Of a stretch of DNA of 64,000 nucleotides, positions 1-8,800 are shown piece by piece. The DNA is from an uncultured Lachnospiraceae bacterium. GTDB lineage: Bacteria; Bacillota_A; Clostridia; Lachnospirales; Lachnospiraceae. How positions within the stretch are numbered: position 1 is the stretch's first letter; every line of letters starts with the position of its first letter. The position numbers were made by a program, and so were the translations under genes. The notes beneath the pieces are model-generated. The model was not told where the DNA came from and did no database searches. It saw only the letters and a program-made list of their open reading frames with translations. The stretch spans positions 1-64,000 of the forward strand of contig CANOBT010000015.1 of assembly GCA_947564305.1 (NCBI GenBank), given 5' to 3'.

Positions 1-153
1 GCCCGCAATCCCCAATATCATTACGCTAGAAACGGGATACGTGTCGAATTGTCCTTTCATCATTTCATTCATAGCCTGTAACTGCATAACCGAATCCAGT
101 TTCATATGATTTTCGTAATCCGTTAACGTTATTTCTTCCCATGGATTTTTCAT
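1..153 (-). CDS. class I SAM-dependent methyltransferase, N-terminal part (cut by window edge)
   Basis: Minus-strand reading from an ATG at 151-153 stays open to the window edge (51 codons). It begins MKNPWEEITLTDYENHM and reaches the start of a hydrophobic stretch VSSVMILGIAG, which looks like the beginning of the glycine-rich SAM-binding loop of a class I methyltransferase. A good ribosome binding site (AAAGGAG) lies 7 bases before the ATG. The rest is outside the window, so the substrate cannot be judged. The family assignment is inference from the N-terminal pattern only. Confidence 0.6.
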   Translation of the reverse strand, partial: MKNPWEEITLTDYENHMKLDSVMQLQAMNEMMKGQFDTYPVSSVMILGIAG

Positions 154-177
154 TTTGATGCTCCTTTTCTTTTTAGT

Positions 178-567
178 TTATCGCTTCATAACTACTTTGT
201 CAGTTTTTATTAACTCTCTTTTATTTCTTCCATCCGGCACAAATCTAAATACAACAAATTCTATCACATGATCCGTGTCATTTTCAAACGTATGAACACT
301 ATTATGAACTCTGACAATGTCATTCTCTGCTGCATAACAAGACCTTTCGATTCCATTTTCATCAACATATTTACATAATAATTTTCCTTTTGTAATCAGA
401 AGATTTTCGTCTATCTTTTCATGAAAATGCCATTCCTGAATTGTATGCGGCATCATTCGATTTAAGTGGATTTCAGCCTCATCAAAAATGTAATAATTGA
501 CTTCTGTACCAGTCTCTTTTATGACATGAATAGAGTCTTCTTTATGGACCACTTCAAAATTCGCCAT
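178..567 (-). CDS. small cupin-domain protein
   Basis: A 129-residue protein that fits a single cupin barrel. The first metal-binding motif is visible as EWHFHEKIDENLLITKG (about residues 45-61), with a second histidine cluster VRVHNSVHTFEN near residues 85-96. Cupins of this size bind a metal and act as small isomerases, dioxygenases or sensors; the substrate is not predictable here. The start is supported by a GGGGGA site about 7 bases upstream. It lies just upstream of the methyltransferase at the left edge on the same strand, so the two may be co-transcribed. Confidence 0.75.
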   Translation of the reverse strand: MANFEVVHKEDSIHVIKETGTEVNYYIFDEAEIHLNRMMPHTIQEWHFHEKIDENLLITKGKLLCKYVDENGIERSCYAAENDIVRVHNSVHTFENDTDHVIEFVVFRFVPDGRNKRELIKTDKVVMKR

Positions 568-763
568 AGGTAATCCCCCTTCCCTGATTTGTCCTTATTT
601 CCTGCAAAGGTTTTATGTGAGTTCCCTCCCTTTGCATGCCATCTGGTTTCTGTAAATTATAGCATGGCGCTGTTTTGATTACCCGCCTTGTGTACCTGCA
701 CTCATTTGCCTTGATGGGAAATGAAATCAATGCGGTCCTTTTGCAGACTGGATGGAACACAGC

Positions 764-958
764 ATGAAAGGTTTTTTAACCTATTTTGGAATTTTCGTTC
801 TGCTTTATATTTTAATCTGGATGACAGCATTTATCATCGGAAAATGTAAGGTAAAAAATATGAACGCAAGTTTGTATAAAAGGAACAGTAATCCAATTCT
901 GCCATCTCACTATCATATCATTCTCCATAATTCAGCAGAGAGTCGAATCATCCTTTAA
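764..958 (+). CDS. possible small single-span membrane protein, probably truncated
   Basis: The reading starts MKGFLTYFGIFVLLYILIWM and has one clear hydrophobic helix (about residues 4-25) followed by a basic stretch GKCKVKN. The ribosome binding site is weak. The last third looks like non-coding read-through, because it runs into a remnant on the other strand, so the natural C-terminus may be lost. I do not recognise the family. It could be a fragment left by the same rearrangements that damaged the neighbouring genes. Confidence 0.3.
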   Translation: MKGFLTYFGIFVLLYILIWMTAFIIGKCKVKNMNASLYKRNSNPILPSHYHIILHNSAESRIIL

Positions 959-1155
959 TATATGAGCTGTTATGATCGTATAACTATGAGCATTTACCGT
1001 TATCTTATAATTCCCTATAGTGATATACCAGTTTTTTCCCACTTTCTCAATCCGTGCATTTTTATCCAAAATCTGAATTTTACACCACTGGACAACATCC
1101 TCTGTTTCAAGGAATAAGTTTCTTTTTATCCGTTCTCTGCCGCGCCCATTAAAGT
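932..1155 (-). pseudogene. remnant of a DUF3781-type protein (C-terminal part, no start)
   Basis: An open minus-strand stretch ends at TGA 932-934 and encodes GRGRERIKRNLFLETEDVV followed by WCKIQIL, GKNWYITIG and KITVNAHSYTIITAH. This pattern matches what I know of the DUF3781 family, where the C-terminus carries a conserved NAYSYTIITAH-like motif. There is no start codon or ribosome binding site; the sequence begins abruptly at the end of the adjacent methyltransferase remnant. It is best read as the 3' part of a gene whose front was deleted. The function of intact members is unknown. Confidence 0.6.
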
Positions 1156-1768
1156 TTACTTTTGGGCAATGATCAGATAACGGTGAATCGTTCCCTCAAT
1201 CTTTCCGTCTTTCTCAAGAATCTCCTGCATCTTCAAAATTTTTACGTTGTTCCGTAAGGTTTAAGTGTGGAAATGGCTTCTCACTCCCTGGCAATACCAT
1301 TTCAACTAAATCCCTGTCATTCTCTCCGCCTACCTGCTCTGTAACAAATATACCATTATGACATAATAGTCTAAATATCTCCTTAGCATTAAAGCTGCCA
1401 TGACGGTTGATAACTAAATCAAACATTCCATCCTCAAATGGAATTTGTGAAGGATTATTGCATTCCTTAAAATTAATTCCCAACGGCAGCAATTGAGCCC
1501 TGCACAATTTTACATTCGGCGGATAGCCTTCAGTTGCGGCAGTTTTATCATATGGATGCTTTAATGACAGCAAAAATTCCCCGCCGCCTGTATCGTAGTC
1601 CATAATATTCAAATTACTTTTTAAATACTGTCTAACCAAGCTTTCATAATTCCATGGCAAGTCATTTTCCTCTTCATACTTCCCATGAATATGCGAAAAG
1701 TCCCAGCCGTGAATATGTGCTGCCTTCTCTTCCTGTTTCCAAATAGTTTTTAAATACTCTTTATTCAT
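1156..1768 (-). pseudogene. SAM-dependent methyltransferase with internal deletion and frameshift
   Basis: The frame starting at ATG 1766-1768 (GGAAG site upstream) encodes MNKEYLKTIWKQEEKAAHIHGWDFSHIHGK, a SAM-binding region MDYDTGGGEFLLSL and later LVINRHGSFNAKEIFRLL. It stops at 1214 straight after KNFEDAGDS. A second frame overlapping that point continues with MQEILEKDGKIEGTIHRYLIIAQK and stops at 1156; that segment looks like the normal C-terminus of this family. Intact relatives have several dozen residues between these two parts, so I infer an internal deletion that also shifted the frame. The product is probably inactive. Confidence 0.65.
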
Positions 1769-2027
1769 AAAACTGCTTCCTTTCATCAAAAAATATGCAT
1801 GACAGGTGCAGTTCCTGACAACATAAGCCTTTTCCAAATAGTAAACCTCGATACAATCCGTTGCCAGTTTTCAGAACTGCACCGAGTCGTTAATTCGCTT
1901 CATCACATTCCGCCTCCAAACTCCGATTGTCAATTTGTTTCCCTACCGCTATTATAGCACTCATTCACTGCGACCACAATTCAATATTCCTTAACAGCCG
2001 CTTCCTTTACGGAAAGAAAGCGCACAT

Positions 2028-3287
2028 TTATCCCTCTTCTGCCTCCACCAAAAGCTTATCAAAGATCTGCTTCGTACTGATCGCAAGCCCCAAAGAAACC
2101 ACACCGGAAAATAAAACAACCGCCCATTCCATCCCTCTGCAAATACCAAACAAAACCCCATACAACGCGTTTCCCAACGGCTGTGCGCACATGGAAACGG
2201 TCAGTATCACAGCAATGACCTTTCCAATCAGATTCTGAGGTGTCTCTGCCTGGACAAAGGATATCATCTGTACGGAAAAAATCGTGGAGCAGACCATGAT
2301 CACGAAACAGCATCCCGTCAAAATCATATAATTTGCCAGCCCGGACGACAGAAAAATCTGTCCCACTCCCATTGGGAATACACAGACAGCACTAAGTATG
2401 AGCAAGTTTCCGGCTTTTTCGACTTTCAGTTTTTCTGCAAAAATCCCGGCACAAATCCCTCCGGCAAGTCCGCCTGCTGCCAATGCCCCTTCTGCAAATC
2501 CATATAATTGATTTGCCTGTAATGTCCCCAAATCTAATACTTCCGTGATAAGGTAAGGCATTCCCACAGTGAGCATTGCTGATAAAAATAAATTGATTCC
2601 GCAGACCACCAACACCACTTTTCCTATGACAGGTTTTTCTTTCCGTATGAATCGGAGACTCTCCGCAAAATCCTCTTTTGCTATTTTCCATATGCTTCCA
2701 TCAGATTCCTGCTTCGCAAACGGTATCCGAATAAAAATTTCCATGATTGCCGATAACAGAAAGCATACCACACACACCCATAATACCGGCTCCAATCCGT
2801 AGGCACTGTATAAAATCCCTCCGAGTACAGGCCCTAACAAAGATGCAAAAGAACTAATCATATTGATGATAGAATTAGCCGCCACAAAATGTTCCTGGCT
2901 TACCAACGCGGGGATGCTTGCCTGCACAGACGGCTGATACGCCCCCGCAATCCCATATAAAAGCATCAGTGTAACCGTCAGAAGAGCAACTAGATTTCCC
3001 AAATCCATGAGCAATGAAAATGTCAGGATGACCGCTGCCGTAAAGAAGTCTAATGCTACCATCACATTTCTTTTATTCACCCTGTCTGCAACGATTCCGC
3101 CCACAGGCGACAGCAGAACTGCCGGAATCAACGCGCATGCTGTCACCGTTCCATAAAGTACGGAAGAGCCTGTCTGATTTAATAAATACAATGGCAGCGC
3201 AAACCGGACTGCTGCATTGCCAAACAGCGAAATAATCTGTCCGATGACCACCAGGGTAAAATCCTTTGAAAATAATTTTTGTTTCAT
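2028..3287 (-). CDS. MFS-type drug/metabolite exporter
   Basis: A 419-residue polytopic membrane protein with about 12 hydrophobic helices. The conserved MFS loop after helix 2 is seen as GGIVADRVNKRNVMV, close to the usual GxxxDRxxRR signature, and the N-terminus FTLVVIGQIISLFGN is typical of the macrolide-efflux/EntS-like branch. The start at 3287 is chosen over an upstream ATG because GGAGG lies 8 bases before it. A TetR-type regulator gene lies directly upstream on the same strand, and a palindrome at 3370-3386 lies in its promoter region. This suggests substrate-induced efflux. The substrate is unknown. Confidence 0.85.
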   Translation of the reverse strand: MKQKLFSKDFTLVVIGQIISLFGNAAVRFALPLYLLNQTGSSVLYGTVTACALIPAVLLSPVGGIVADRVNKRNVMVALDFFTAAVILTFSLLMDLGNLVALLTVTLMLLYGIAGAYQPSVQASIPALVSQEHFVAANSIINMISSFASLLGPVLGGILYSAYGLEPVLWVCVVCFLLSAIMEIFIRIPFAKQESDGSIWKIAKEDFAESLRFIRKEKPVIGKVVLVVCGINLFLSAMLTVGMPYLITEVLDLGTLQANQLYGFAEGALAAGGLAGGICAGIFAEKLKVEKAGNLLILSAVCVFPMGVGQIFLSSGLANYMILTGCCFVIMVCSTIFSVQMISFVQAETPQNLIGKVIAVILTVSMCAQPLGNALYGVLFGICRGMEWAVVLFSGVVSLGLAISTKQIFDKLLVEAEEG

Positions 3288-3369
3288 TCTTTCAACCTCC
3301 ATTTTTGTATCCACTTACAAATTAGTCTGATTACATGCATTCTGCTTTTTCATATTAGTTTCTATTTTA

Positions 3370-3388
3370 ATACCGCGCGCCGGTATGT
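3370..3388. promoter_or_regulatory. putative TetR operator before the MFS gene
   Basis: The sequence ATACCGCGCGCCGGTATGT contains inverted arms TACCG/CGGTA around a 5-base centre. It shares CGGTATGT with the palindrome upstream of the TetR gene at 4138-4154, which suggests one protein binds both. The assignment to the adjacent regulator is inference. Confidence 0.5.
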
Positions 3389-3447
3389 ATAAAAGTAAAA
3401 TTTTTCTGCCCTTATTACAGGGCAGATTTTTCATAAAAACCTAATTC

Positions 3448-4101
3448 CTACTTTTTCTCTTGATAAATCACAGTCAATTCCCGCATCCTTTCAATCATCT
3501 CCTGGTCCATAATATCCAGGTCAAAACCTTTCAGCATCTGTTGGAATACCATCGCTTTCCGGTAGGATTCCGCCGCCGTACTGTCAAAGAACATCGGGTT
3601 CATCCACACATTTGCCACAAGACTGATCAGTTCGGCAAGCTGTTCCGGATAGTCTGTCTGAATGGAACCATCAGCAAGCCCCTGCTCAATAATGGGCAAT
3701 ATATAATTAGGAGCTGCGTCCTCTATCGTCTCATGCAGAACGCTGCTCATAAGTTTAGGATTATCATGAAAATTCGGGGCTACTGAAAAGATTTCGTCCT
3801 GTACAGGGCGGTCAAGAGATTCTCGGAAAAGGGTTCTTAGCTTTTCCTTTCCACTCAAATCCGCCCGGTCACGAATTCTTATCAGCATTTTGTTCGATTC
3901 CTCTGTCATCCGGTCTGTCACCGCAATCAAAATATCATCCTTCGACTTAAAATGATGGTAAATCGCTCCTTTGCTGAGTCCGCCCAGATTATTAATAATA
4001 TCCTGGATAGAAGTATGCTCGTAGCCCTTCTCCATAAATAAGCGGTAAGCAACATCTAAAATCAGGTTCACTGTTTCCTCCGGATGTTTATTGCGAGCCA
4101 T
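3448..4101 (-). CDS. TetR/AcrR-family transcriptional regulator
   Basis: A 217-residue protein with a typical TetR N-terminal helix-turn-helix: LILDVAYRLFMEKGYEHTSI, then IINNLGGLSKGAIYHHFKSK (about residues 13-54). The C-terminal ligand-binding half is variable, as usual. A GGAGGTG site precedes the ATG. It sits just upstream of the MFS exporter and is probably its repressor; a palindrome ACATACTATCGGTATGT lies in its own upstream region, consistent with autoregulation. Ligand unknown. Confidence 0.9.
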   Translation of the reverse strand: MARNKHPEETVNLILDVAYRLFMEKGYEHTSIQDIINNLGGLSKGAIYHHFKSKDDILIAVTDRMTEESNKMLIRIRDRADLSGKEKLRTLFRESLDRPVQDEIFSVAPNFHDNPKLMSSVLHETIEDAAPNYILPIIEQGLADGSIQTDYPEQLAELISLVANVWMNPMFFDSTAAESYRKAMVFQQMLKGFDLDIMDQEMIERMRELTVIYQEKK

Positions 4102-4137
4102 TGCATTTTCACCTCCATAGCGACTATTGATAGTTTA

Positions 4138-4154
4138 ACATACTATCGGTATGT
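4138..4154. promoter_or_regulatory. putative TetR operator upstream of the regulator gene
   Basis: ACATACTATCGGTATGT has 6-base inverted arms ACATAC/GTATGT around a 5-base centre. Its right half matches the site at 3370-3388. TetR proteins of the AcrR branch commonly bind CATACCG...CGGTATG-like palindromes, so this is a good operator candidate. Confidence 0.55.
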
Positions 4155-4246
4155 TTGTCAATATTGTTAATTAAGATGCCATATTTTCATAAAGATATTT
4201 TTCGTATTTTAAAGTATAATTTGTCATGGATTACAATGTCTATAGC

Positions 4247-5239
4247 TTACTCACTGTCATCTGTAATCCCCAACCATTGTTTCACAGTCTCTACAGCATA
4301 TCCAACCCCCTGAGCAATCTTTTCAACTTCAACTCCAAGCTTATAAAAATTTATAGCAGCTTCTTTTGCTTTATTTAGCTCCCCTATTTTACGCTCTTCT
4401 TTCCGAATTTCTTGTATCGCCTGGCACATATCGACTTTCACCTCTTTTTCACTATATACTATTCCCGAATTTGTAATTACTTCAATCACATCAACCGCCC
4501 TGCGTTCCACTTCTCGAAAACGTTTTTCATTAATTTGCAATATTCTGCTTAGATTTCCCCGATCTTTCGAATACTTTATGAATAGCATAACCTCCCGAAG
4601 GCTTGATTGAAATTTCATAATCTCCTCATCAGCCATCTGTGCTGGTGCAATCAACCGCACATGATAATTGTCCATACATGAAAGCACCTCCGGTTCCGTT
4701 ACATTCATCATGTCAAACAGACTTAGTGGCCCATCCCATTCTTCTGCGCCAAAAAATACTGTCACAGTAATGGATGGTATCAATCTATCTTCTTTCCAAA
4801 ATCCACTTAAAAATTCGCCTGCATTTGGAGTAATTTTATCCTCTGCTTTATCAGAACCCTGTTTTTTTCGTTTCATTTCTTTACGATGTGACTTTGCCGC
4901 CTCTTCCACCTGTCCTGCATATTCCAATGCGTCATATAAATTATTCTTCACTGCCATTGCATAGTGAATCTCCGATTGATTTTCCACTCCATAAAGTAAA
5001 TATTCCACTTTTCCATCTATCATTGCAGCATATAGTTTCTGCACATCACGATACTTTTGCACTGGAATTCTTGCATCGTCTGCGCCATATGGCAGTGCAA
5101 TCTCAGATGTATCACGCTCTGTAAGCTGCTCTGACTGAATAACCTGTCGACCTCCATAAATATAGTAATTAAAAATATCCGCAAATATATCGGGATCTCT
5201 TACATAATCTTTTGTCACAGTATCCGCTTTCAATAGCAT
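4247..5239 (-). CDS. Rpn-family (YhgA-like) PD-(D/E)XK nuclease
   Basis: A 330-residue protein. The N-terminal part has the pattern seen in recombination-promoting nuclease/putative transposase proteins of Lachnospiraceae: FADIFNYYIYGGRQVI, then YLLYGVENQSEIHYAMAVK where the E and Q of VENQ fit the PD-(D/E)XK active site (about residues 84-90), then PSITVTVFFGAEEWDGPLSL. The C-terminal 90 residues are charged helices ending in a short helix-turn-helix-like stretch VEKIAQGVGYAVETVKQWLG. Family members promote DNA breakage and RecA-independent recombination. The start has an AAAGGCGG site. No transposon ends were seen around it. Confidence 0.75.
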   Translation of the reverse strand: MLLKADTVTKDYVRDPDIFADIFNYYIYGGRQVIQSEQLTERDTSEIALPYGADDARIPVQKYRDVQKLYAAMIDGKVEYLLYGVENQSEIHYAMAVKNNLYDALEYAGQVEEAAKSHRKEMKRKKQGSDKAEDKITPNAGEFLSGFWKEDRLIPSITVTVFFGAEEWDGPLSLFDMMNVTEPEVLSCMDNYHVRLIAPAQMADEEIMKFQSSLREVMLFIKYSKDRGNLSRILQINEKRFREVERRAVDVIEVITNSGIVYSEKEVKVDMCQAIQEIRKEERKIGELNKAKEAAINFYKLGVEVEKIAQGVGYAVETVKQWLGITDDSE

Positions 5240-5621
5240 ACACCGCCTTTCTTATATGCCGTACTATCATTCTGACAGCCTCATCTTTCAACTTGTGAAC
5301 AATACCTATCCCCTCAAAAAAGGCAATATACAATATAACAACCAAAATCAATCCACACAAAGCCTTAGCAGACCTGTCATTATCACGTTTAGCCCTTTTT
5401 TCTTTATAATCATACTCCATTTTTACACGTCTAGTTCTCTCTCCGGCCACCCCACAAAATATAGATTCAACTCAAACTCTATATTCATATTTTAACATAC
5501 AAAAATATCCAACGCTATAAAATACAGCCATTATTTCAGATAAAAAAGGCAGAGGTCATCCCAAAATCCACCTCTGCCTGCTGCCCCTATCTAGTTTCCC
5601 TTTAGCCGCTGTATCCTACAG
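5240..5621. other. intergenic stretch without a confident gene
   Basis: This 382-base stretch holds the terminator at 5541-5579 and an open minus-strand frame with one hydrophobic helix that I do not accept as a gene, since it overlaps the nuclease start by 71 bases and has only a weak ribosome binding site. Nothing else was recognised. Confidence 0.5.
5541..5579 (-). terminator. Rho-independent terminator of the beta-galactosidase gene
   Basis: On the minus strand a perfect 10-bp stem AGGCAGAGGT/ACCTCTGCCT with a 13-base loop is followed by a run of T (plus-strand A run at 5543-5547). It lies 43 bases after the GH42 stop codon. Confidence 0.85.
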
Positions 5622-7676
5622 CTATCGCACCTTACATTTAAAAATCCTCACCCCATAAGGAGGCATCTCAATCTCTCCACACATCTGCTCCCCACTGAGC
5701 AGTTCGCACATCTCTTCCTTTACTACCACTTTGACAGCCTGTGAAGCATAATTCAGCACGAACAAATACTGCCAACCATCTTTTTCCCGGACTGCCAGCT
5801 CACAAACCTCCGGTAAAACGACTCTGCTGCTGTAAGGTTCTGCTGCTCCCAGTTTGTCCAAAAATGCCTTCACCGTATCCACTGCAAACGCTCCACCGAA
5901 GTAATAAGCCTCGCCCTTGCCATAACGGTTGCGAATCAAAGCCGGAGTACCTGCATAATAGCTGGAAACATAGCGTGCAAGCACTTCTGCATTTTCTCCT
6001 GCCGGTTCCAGAAGGTCATTAAATACTGCTGCCTCTATCTCTGTGCCGTCCCAATCTACCATCACTTTTCCGTCATCAGGAGCAACGAAAGAATATTCCG
6101 GAATATCGGTTCCTGTTAGAGACGCCGCTTTTCCTGGAAGGTAATCCATCACACATTTGCCGGAAATATCTTTATAACCGGTCCTGCAGCCCATCACCAG
6201 TTTGCCGCCTGCTGATACATAGCCCTCCAAAAGCCGCATCCGTTCATCCGTTAAAATCACTCCATGAGGATAGAACAAAACTTCATATTTTTGCAGATTA
6301 TCCAATGTAGCCCGCTCGTCAAGATAAATATAGTCAAATGGGGTATGTGTCATCTGTAACGCGGTAAACAGCGCCATATGGCTGCATGCATCTACTCTCT
6401 GATGCCAGCGGTCATGCTGCGCATCCCAGATATTATCATAATCCTTAAGAACCCCAACTTTTGCCGCCTGCTTAGAACCTGCAATCTCCTGCATAGCCGG
6501 AAGCTTCCTGGCAATCTCCTGAATCTCTTTCAGTCTGCGATTGTCCCGTCCGGAATAGTCCAGAATACCATGCCAGTACATCTCTGTTCCAAATGTGCAG
6601 GTACGCCAACGGAAATAGCTGACAAAATCAGCTCCATGTGCAATACTCTGCATAGTCCAGAGTGTAATCTGCCCTGGGCGCGGAGTCGGCGCCTCCATCC
6701 GGGTCGTCCAGCCATTTGCCCCGCTCTGCTGCTCCATAATTCCAAATATCGGGGACAAAGACCTTGTCTCCGCCAGATTCCGGCTCCACTTCCTGTCTTT
6801 CAGGAAATTCTTCTCCTCGTAATCATCCAGACAGTACGCAAAATTCGGATAAGAATCATAGGTCATGAAATCCAGACTTTCCCTTGTCATCTGGTGGTTG
6901 TCCAGATTACCGAAAATCCCATTCGTAGTAATGAAATCATCCTTCTTACAATATTTTCGTATAATGTCCGCCTGCATCTGCACGAACCTGCGCGCACTAT
7001 CCGATACGAAACGGTAATAGTCCAGCATATGGTGAGGATTATTCGTGTAATGCGCGGTCTTGCGCGGCACATAAACTTCTTCCCATACATTGTAGGTCTG
7101 ATTCCAGAAAACGGTTCCCCACGCCTGATTCAGCGCTTCAATCGTCCCATATTTATCTTTGAGAAAATCACGAAATGCGATGGTATCGCTGTCTGAGTAA
7201 AACTCATCCAACTCACAGTTGACTTCATTGTCAATCTGCCATCCGATTACCGCCGGACTACTCCCATAGTGAGAAGCATATTTTTCCACAATGATGCGGC
7301 AAAATTTTTGATAAACAGGAGAGTTATAATTGTAGTGCCTTCTCGCACCGTGGCGGTAAAGATTTCCGTCCTGATCTGCGTTGAGCACCTCCGGATACTT
7401 GTCCGTCAGCCATGCCGGGGGTGTTGCCGTAGGAGTACAGAAAATAACCTTCATCCCTTTCTTCTGTGCAAGCTCTAAGAACCTGTCGAAGAATTCGTAT
7501 GTATATTCGCCTTCTTTTGGCTCCGTCAGATTCCATGCAAATTCCGCAACACGGACGACTTCGATTCCTGACCGAAGCATCCGGTCCAAATCTTCTTCCC
7601 ACAAATTCTCATCCCAATGCTCCGGATAATAACAGGTTCCCAACACCAATCGTTCTCCATTGATTATCGCTCTCAT
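5622..7676 (-). CDS. beta-galactosidase, glycoside hydrolase family 42
   Basis: A 684-residue protein with the full GH42 layout: a TIM-barrel catalytic domain starting LVLGTCYYPEHWDENLWEED, a beta-galactosidase trimerisation domain and a small C-terminal beta domain. The acid/base glutamate is in IGWQIDNEVNCE (E151) and the nucleophile in FGIMEQQSG (E315). GH42 enzymes cleave terminal beta-galactosides, often from plant galactans or galacto-oligosaccharides. No signal peptide is present, so it acts in the cytoplasm. The start at 7676 is preferred over upstream ATGs because AGAGGA lies 7 bases before it. No sugar transporter lies next to it. Confidence 0.95.
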   Translation of the reverse strand: MRAIINGERLVLGTCYYPEHWDENLWEEDLDRMLRSGIEVVRVAEFAWNLTEPKEGEYTYEFFDRFLELAQKKGMKVIFCTPTATPPAWLTDKYPEVLNADQDGNLYRHGARRHYNYNSPVYQKFCRIIVEKYASHYGSSPAVIGWQIDNEVNCELDEFYSDSDTIAFRDFLKDKYGTIEALNQAWGTVFWNQTYNVWEEVYVPRKTAHYTNNPHHMLDYYRFVSDSARRFVQMQADIIRKYCKKDDFITTNGIFGNLDNHQMTRESLDFMTYDSYPNFAYCLDDYEEKNFLKDRKWSRNLAETRSLSPIFGIMEQQSGANGWTTRMEAPTPRPGQITLWTMQSIAHGADFVSYFRWRTCTFGTEMYWHGILDYSGRDNRRLKEIQEIARKLPAMQEIAGSKQAAKVGVLKDYDNIWDAQHDRWHQRVDACSHMALFTALQMTHTPFDYIYLDERATLDNLQKYEVLFYPHGVILTDERMRLLEGYVSAGGKLVMGCRTGYKDISGKCVMDYLPGKAASLTGTDIPEYSFVAPDDGKVMVDWDGTEIEAAVFNDLLEPAGENAEVLARYVSSYYAGTPALIRNRYGKGEAYYFGGAFAVDTVKAFLDKLGAAEPYSSRVVLPEVCELAVREKDGWQYLFVLNYASQAVKVVVKEEMCELLSGEQMCGEIEMPPYGVRIFKCKVR

Positions 7677-7762
7677 GACCATTCCTCTTCTTTCTGTAGT
7701 ATTCTTTACTGTTCTTAGGGCAGGACCTTTGTCAGCACGCTCCCCTGCCAAACAGCAGATTT

Positions 7763-8728
7763 TTATTCCAGGTTCTTCGTATAAATCGCCCAGTTCTGCT
7801 CCCCATCATCCTCTACTTTCACATCTTTGAAGCTCTGGATATAAGACTTAAACTGAGAATATCCATAGTCATGCACCTTAAAATCGCCGAATTTGTTTCG
7901 AATCCGATTTCCCAATGTTCCTAATGACACCCCCTGCTTTCCTGCACTCTTAATCTGATGCAGGATATATTCCTCCTGCAGTTCCTTCCTGCTCTTATCC
8001 TCATACAGCATCACTGAGACTTTTGTCCCGTCCTGCTTCAGTTTCAGTCTGGGGAATGTTTCGAGAAACTTTGACAAAAGGCTGTATCCGTACCGACGCA
8101 CATCAAAATCAGGATACAGCTTTAGTAGACGACTCCCAACTTCGCCGAGTCCGGTTTCTCTGTCGTCGTTCTGATTTTCCATAATAATCTTCACCACGTC
8201 TTCTTCAATCTGGCTCTTAGCCACACCTACGCTGGTGCGCTTTGTCTCTTTGACCGCAGCAGAAGACGAAACTTTTTCCCCATTGTCCATGGTACTGTCC
8301 TCCAACAGCAGTTCCAAGACCGTAAAAATATCGCAGGCTTTCCTAAACGGAATCGGCGTCTTATCTTCTCCCATACCGATTACGTTCTTGCCGCTCTCCC
8401 GCAGCCGACTCGCCAGTTTCGTAAAGTCACTGTCACTGGACACCAGACAGAACCCCTCTAACTCACTGGTGTACAGAATGTCCATTGCGTCGATGATCAT
8501 GGCTGAATCAGTCGCATTTTTTCCATATGTATAGCTGAACTGCTGAATAGGAGTAATGCTGTTTTGCAAAAGCACCTCTTTCCAGCTTTGGTTATACGGG
8601 CTCGTCCAATCCCCGTAAATCCGTTTATATGTAATATTTCCATACTTGGACAATTCGTCCAAAATAGGCTTAATGTATTTTGCAGAAACATTGTCCGCAT
8701 CAATCAAAAGAGCAATTCTATCATCCAT
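7763..8728 (-). CDS. NYN-domain protein with C-terminal OST-HTH (LOTUS) domains
   Basis: A 321-residue protein. The N-terminal 150 residues form a PIN-like NYN nuclease domain: RIALLIDADNVSAKYI with the aspartates of LIDADN, then DSAMIIDAMDIL and LVSSDSDFTKLASRL. After a linker come two similar blocks, residues about 185-245 and 260-320, each with ...YGYS.....FKxxFxxxK patterns typical of OST-HTH/LOTUS RNA-binding domains. Such LabA/YaiI-like proteins are thought to act on RNA. The start at 8728 has GGAGG 7 bases upstream. It is followed closely by the next genes on the same strand but no functional link is evident. Confidence 0.85.
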   Translation of the reverse strand: MDDRIALLIDADNVSAKYIKPILDELSKYGNITYKRIYGDWTSPYNQSWKEVLLQNSITPIQQFSYTYGKNATDSAMIIDAMDILYTSELEGFCLVSSDSDFTKLASRLRESGKNVIGMGEDKTPIPFRKACDIFTVLELLLEDSTMDNGEKVSSSAAVKETKRTSVGVAKSQIEEDVVKIIMENQNDDRETGLGEVGSRLLKLYPDFDVRRYGYSLLSKFLETFPRLKLKQDGTKVSVMLYEDKSRKELQEEYILHQIKSAGKQGVSLGTLGNRIRNKFGDFKVHDYGYSQFKSYIQSFKDVKVEDDGEQNWAIYTKNLE

Positions 8729-8800
8729 TTGTATTCCTCCGTCTGCGCTCTTTTGCATCCTCTGCCTCTGCATGCAGCGCCTCTAAATTTTTTTTTCCGT

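Noticed and set aside
4247..5239. Insertion sequence around the Rpn-type gene
   Set aside because: No inverted terminal repeats or target duplications were seen; these proteins are usually not within classical insertion sequences.
5169..5420. Minus-strand frame with one hydrophobic helix (LCGLILVVILYIAFFEGIGI) before the Rpn-type nuclease gene
   Set aside because: It overlaps the nuclease start by 71 bases, has only a weak ribosome binding site, and its last third is the nuclease leader in another frame.
6378..7196. Long plus-strand frame opposite the GH42 gene
   Set aside because: It is antisense to a clearly real gene with all catalytic residues, and its translation has no family pattern.
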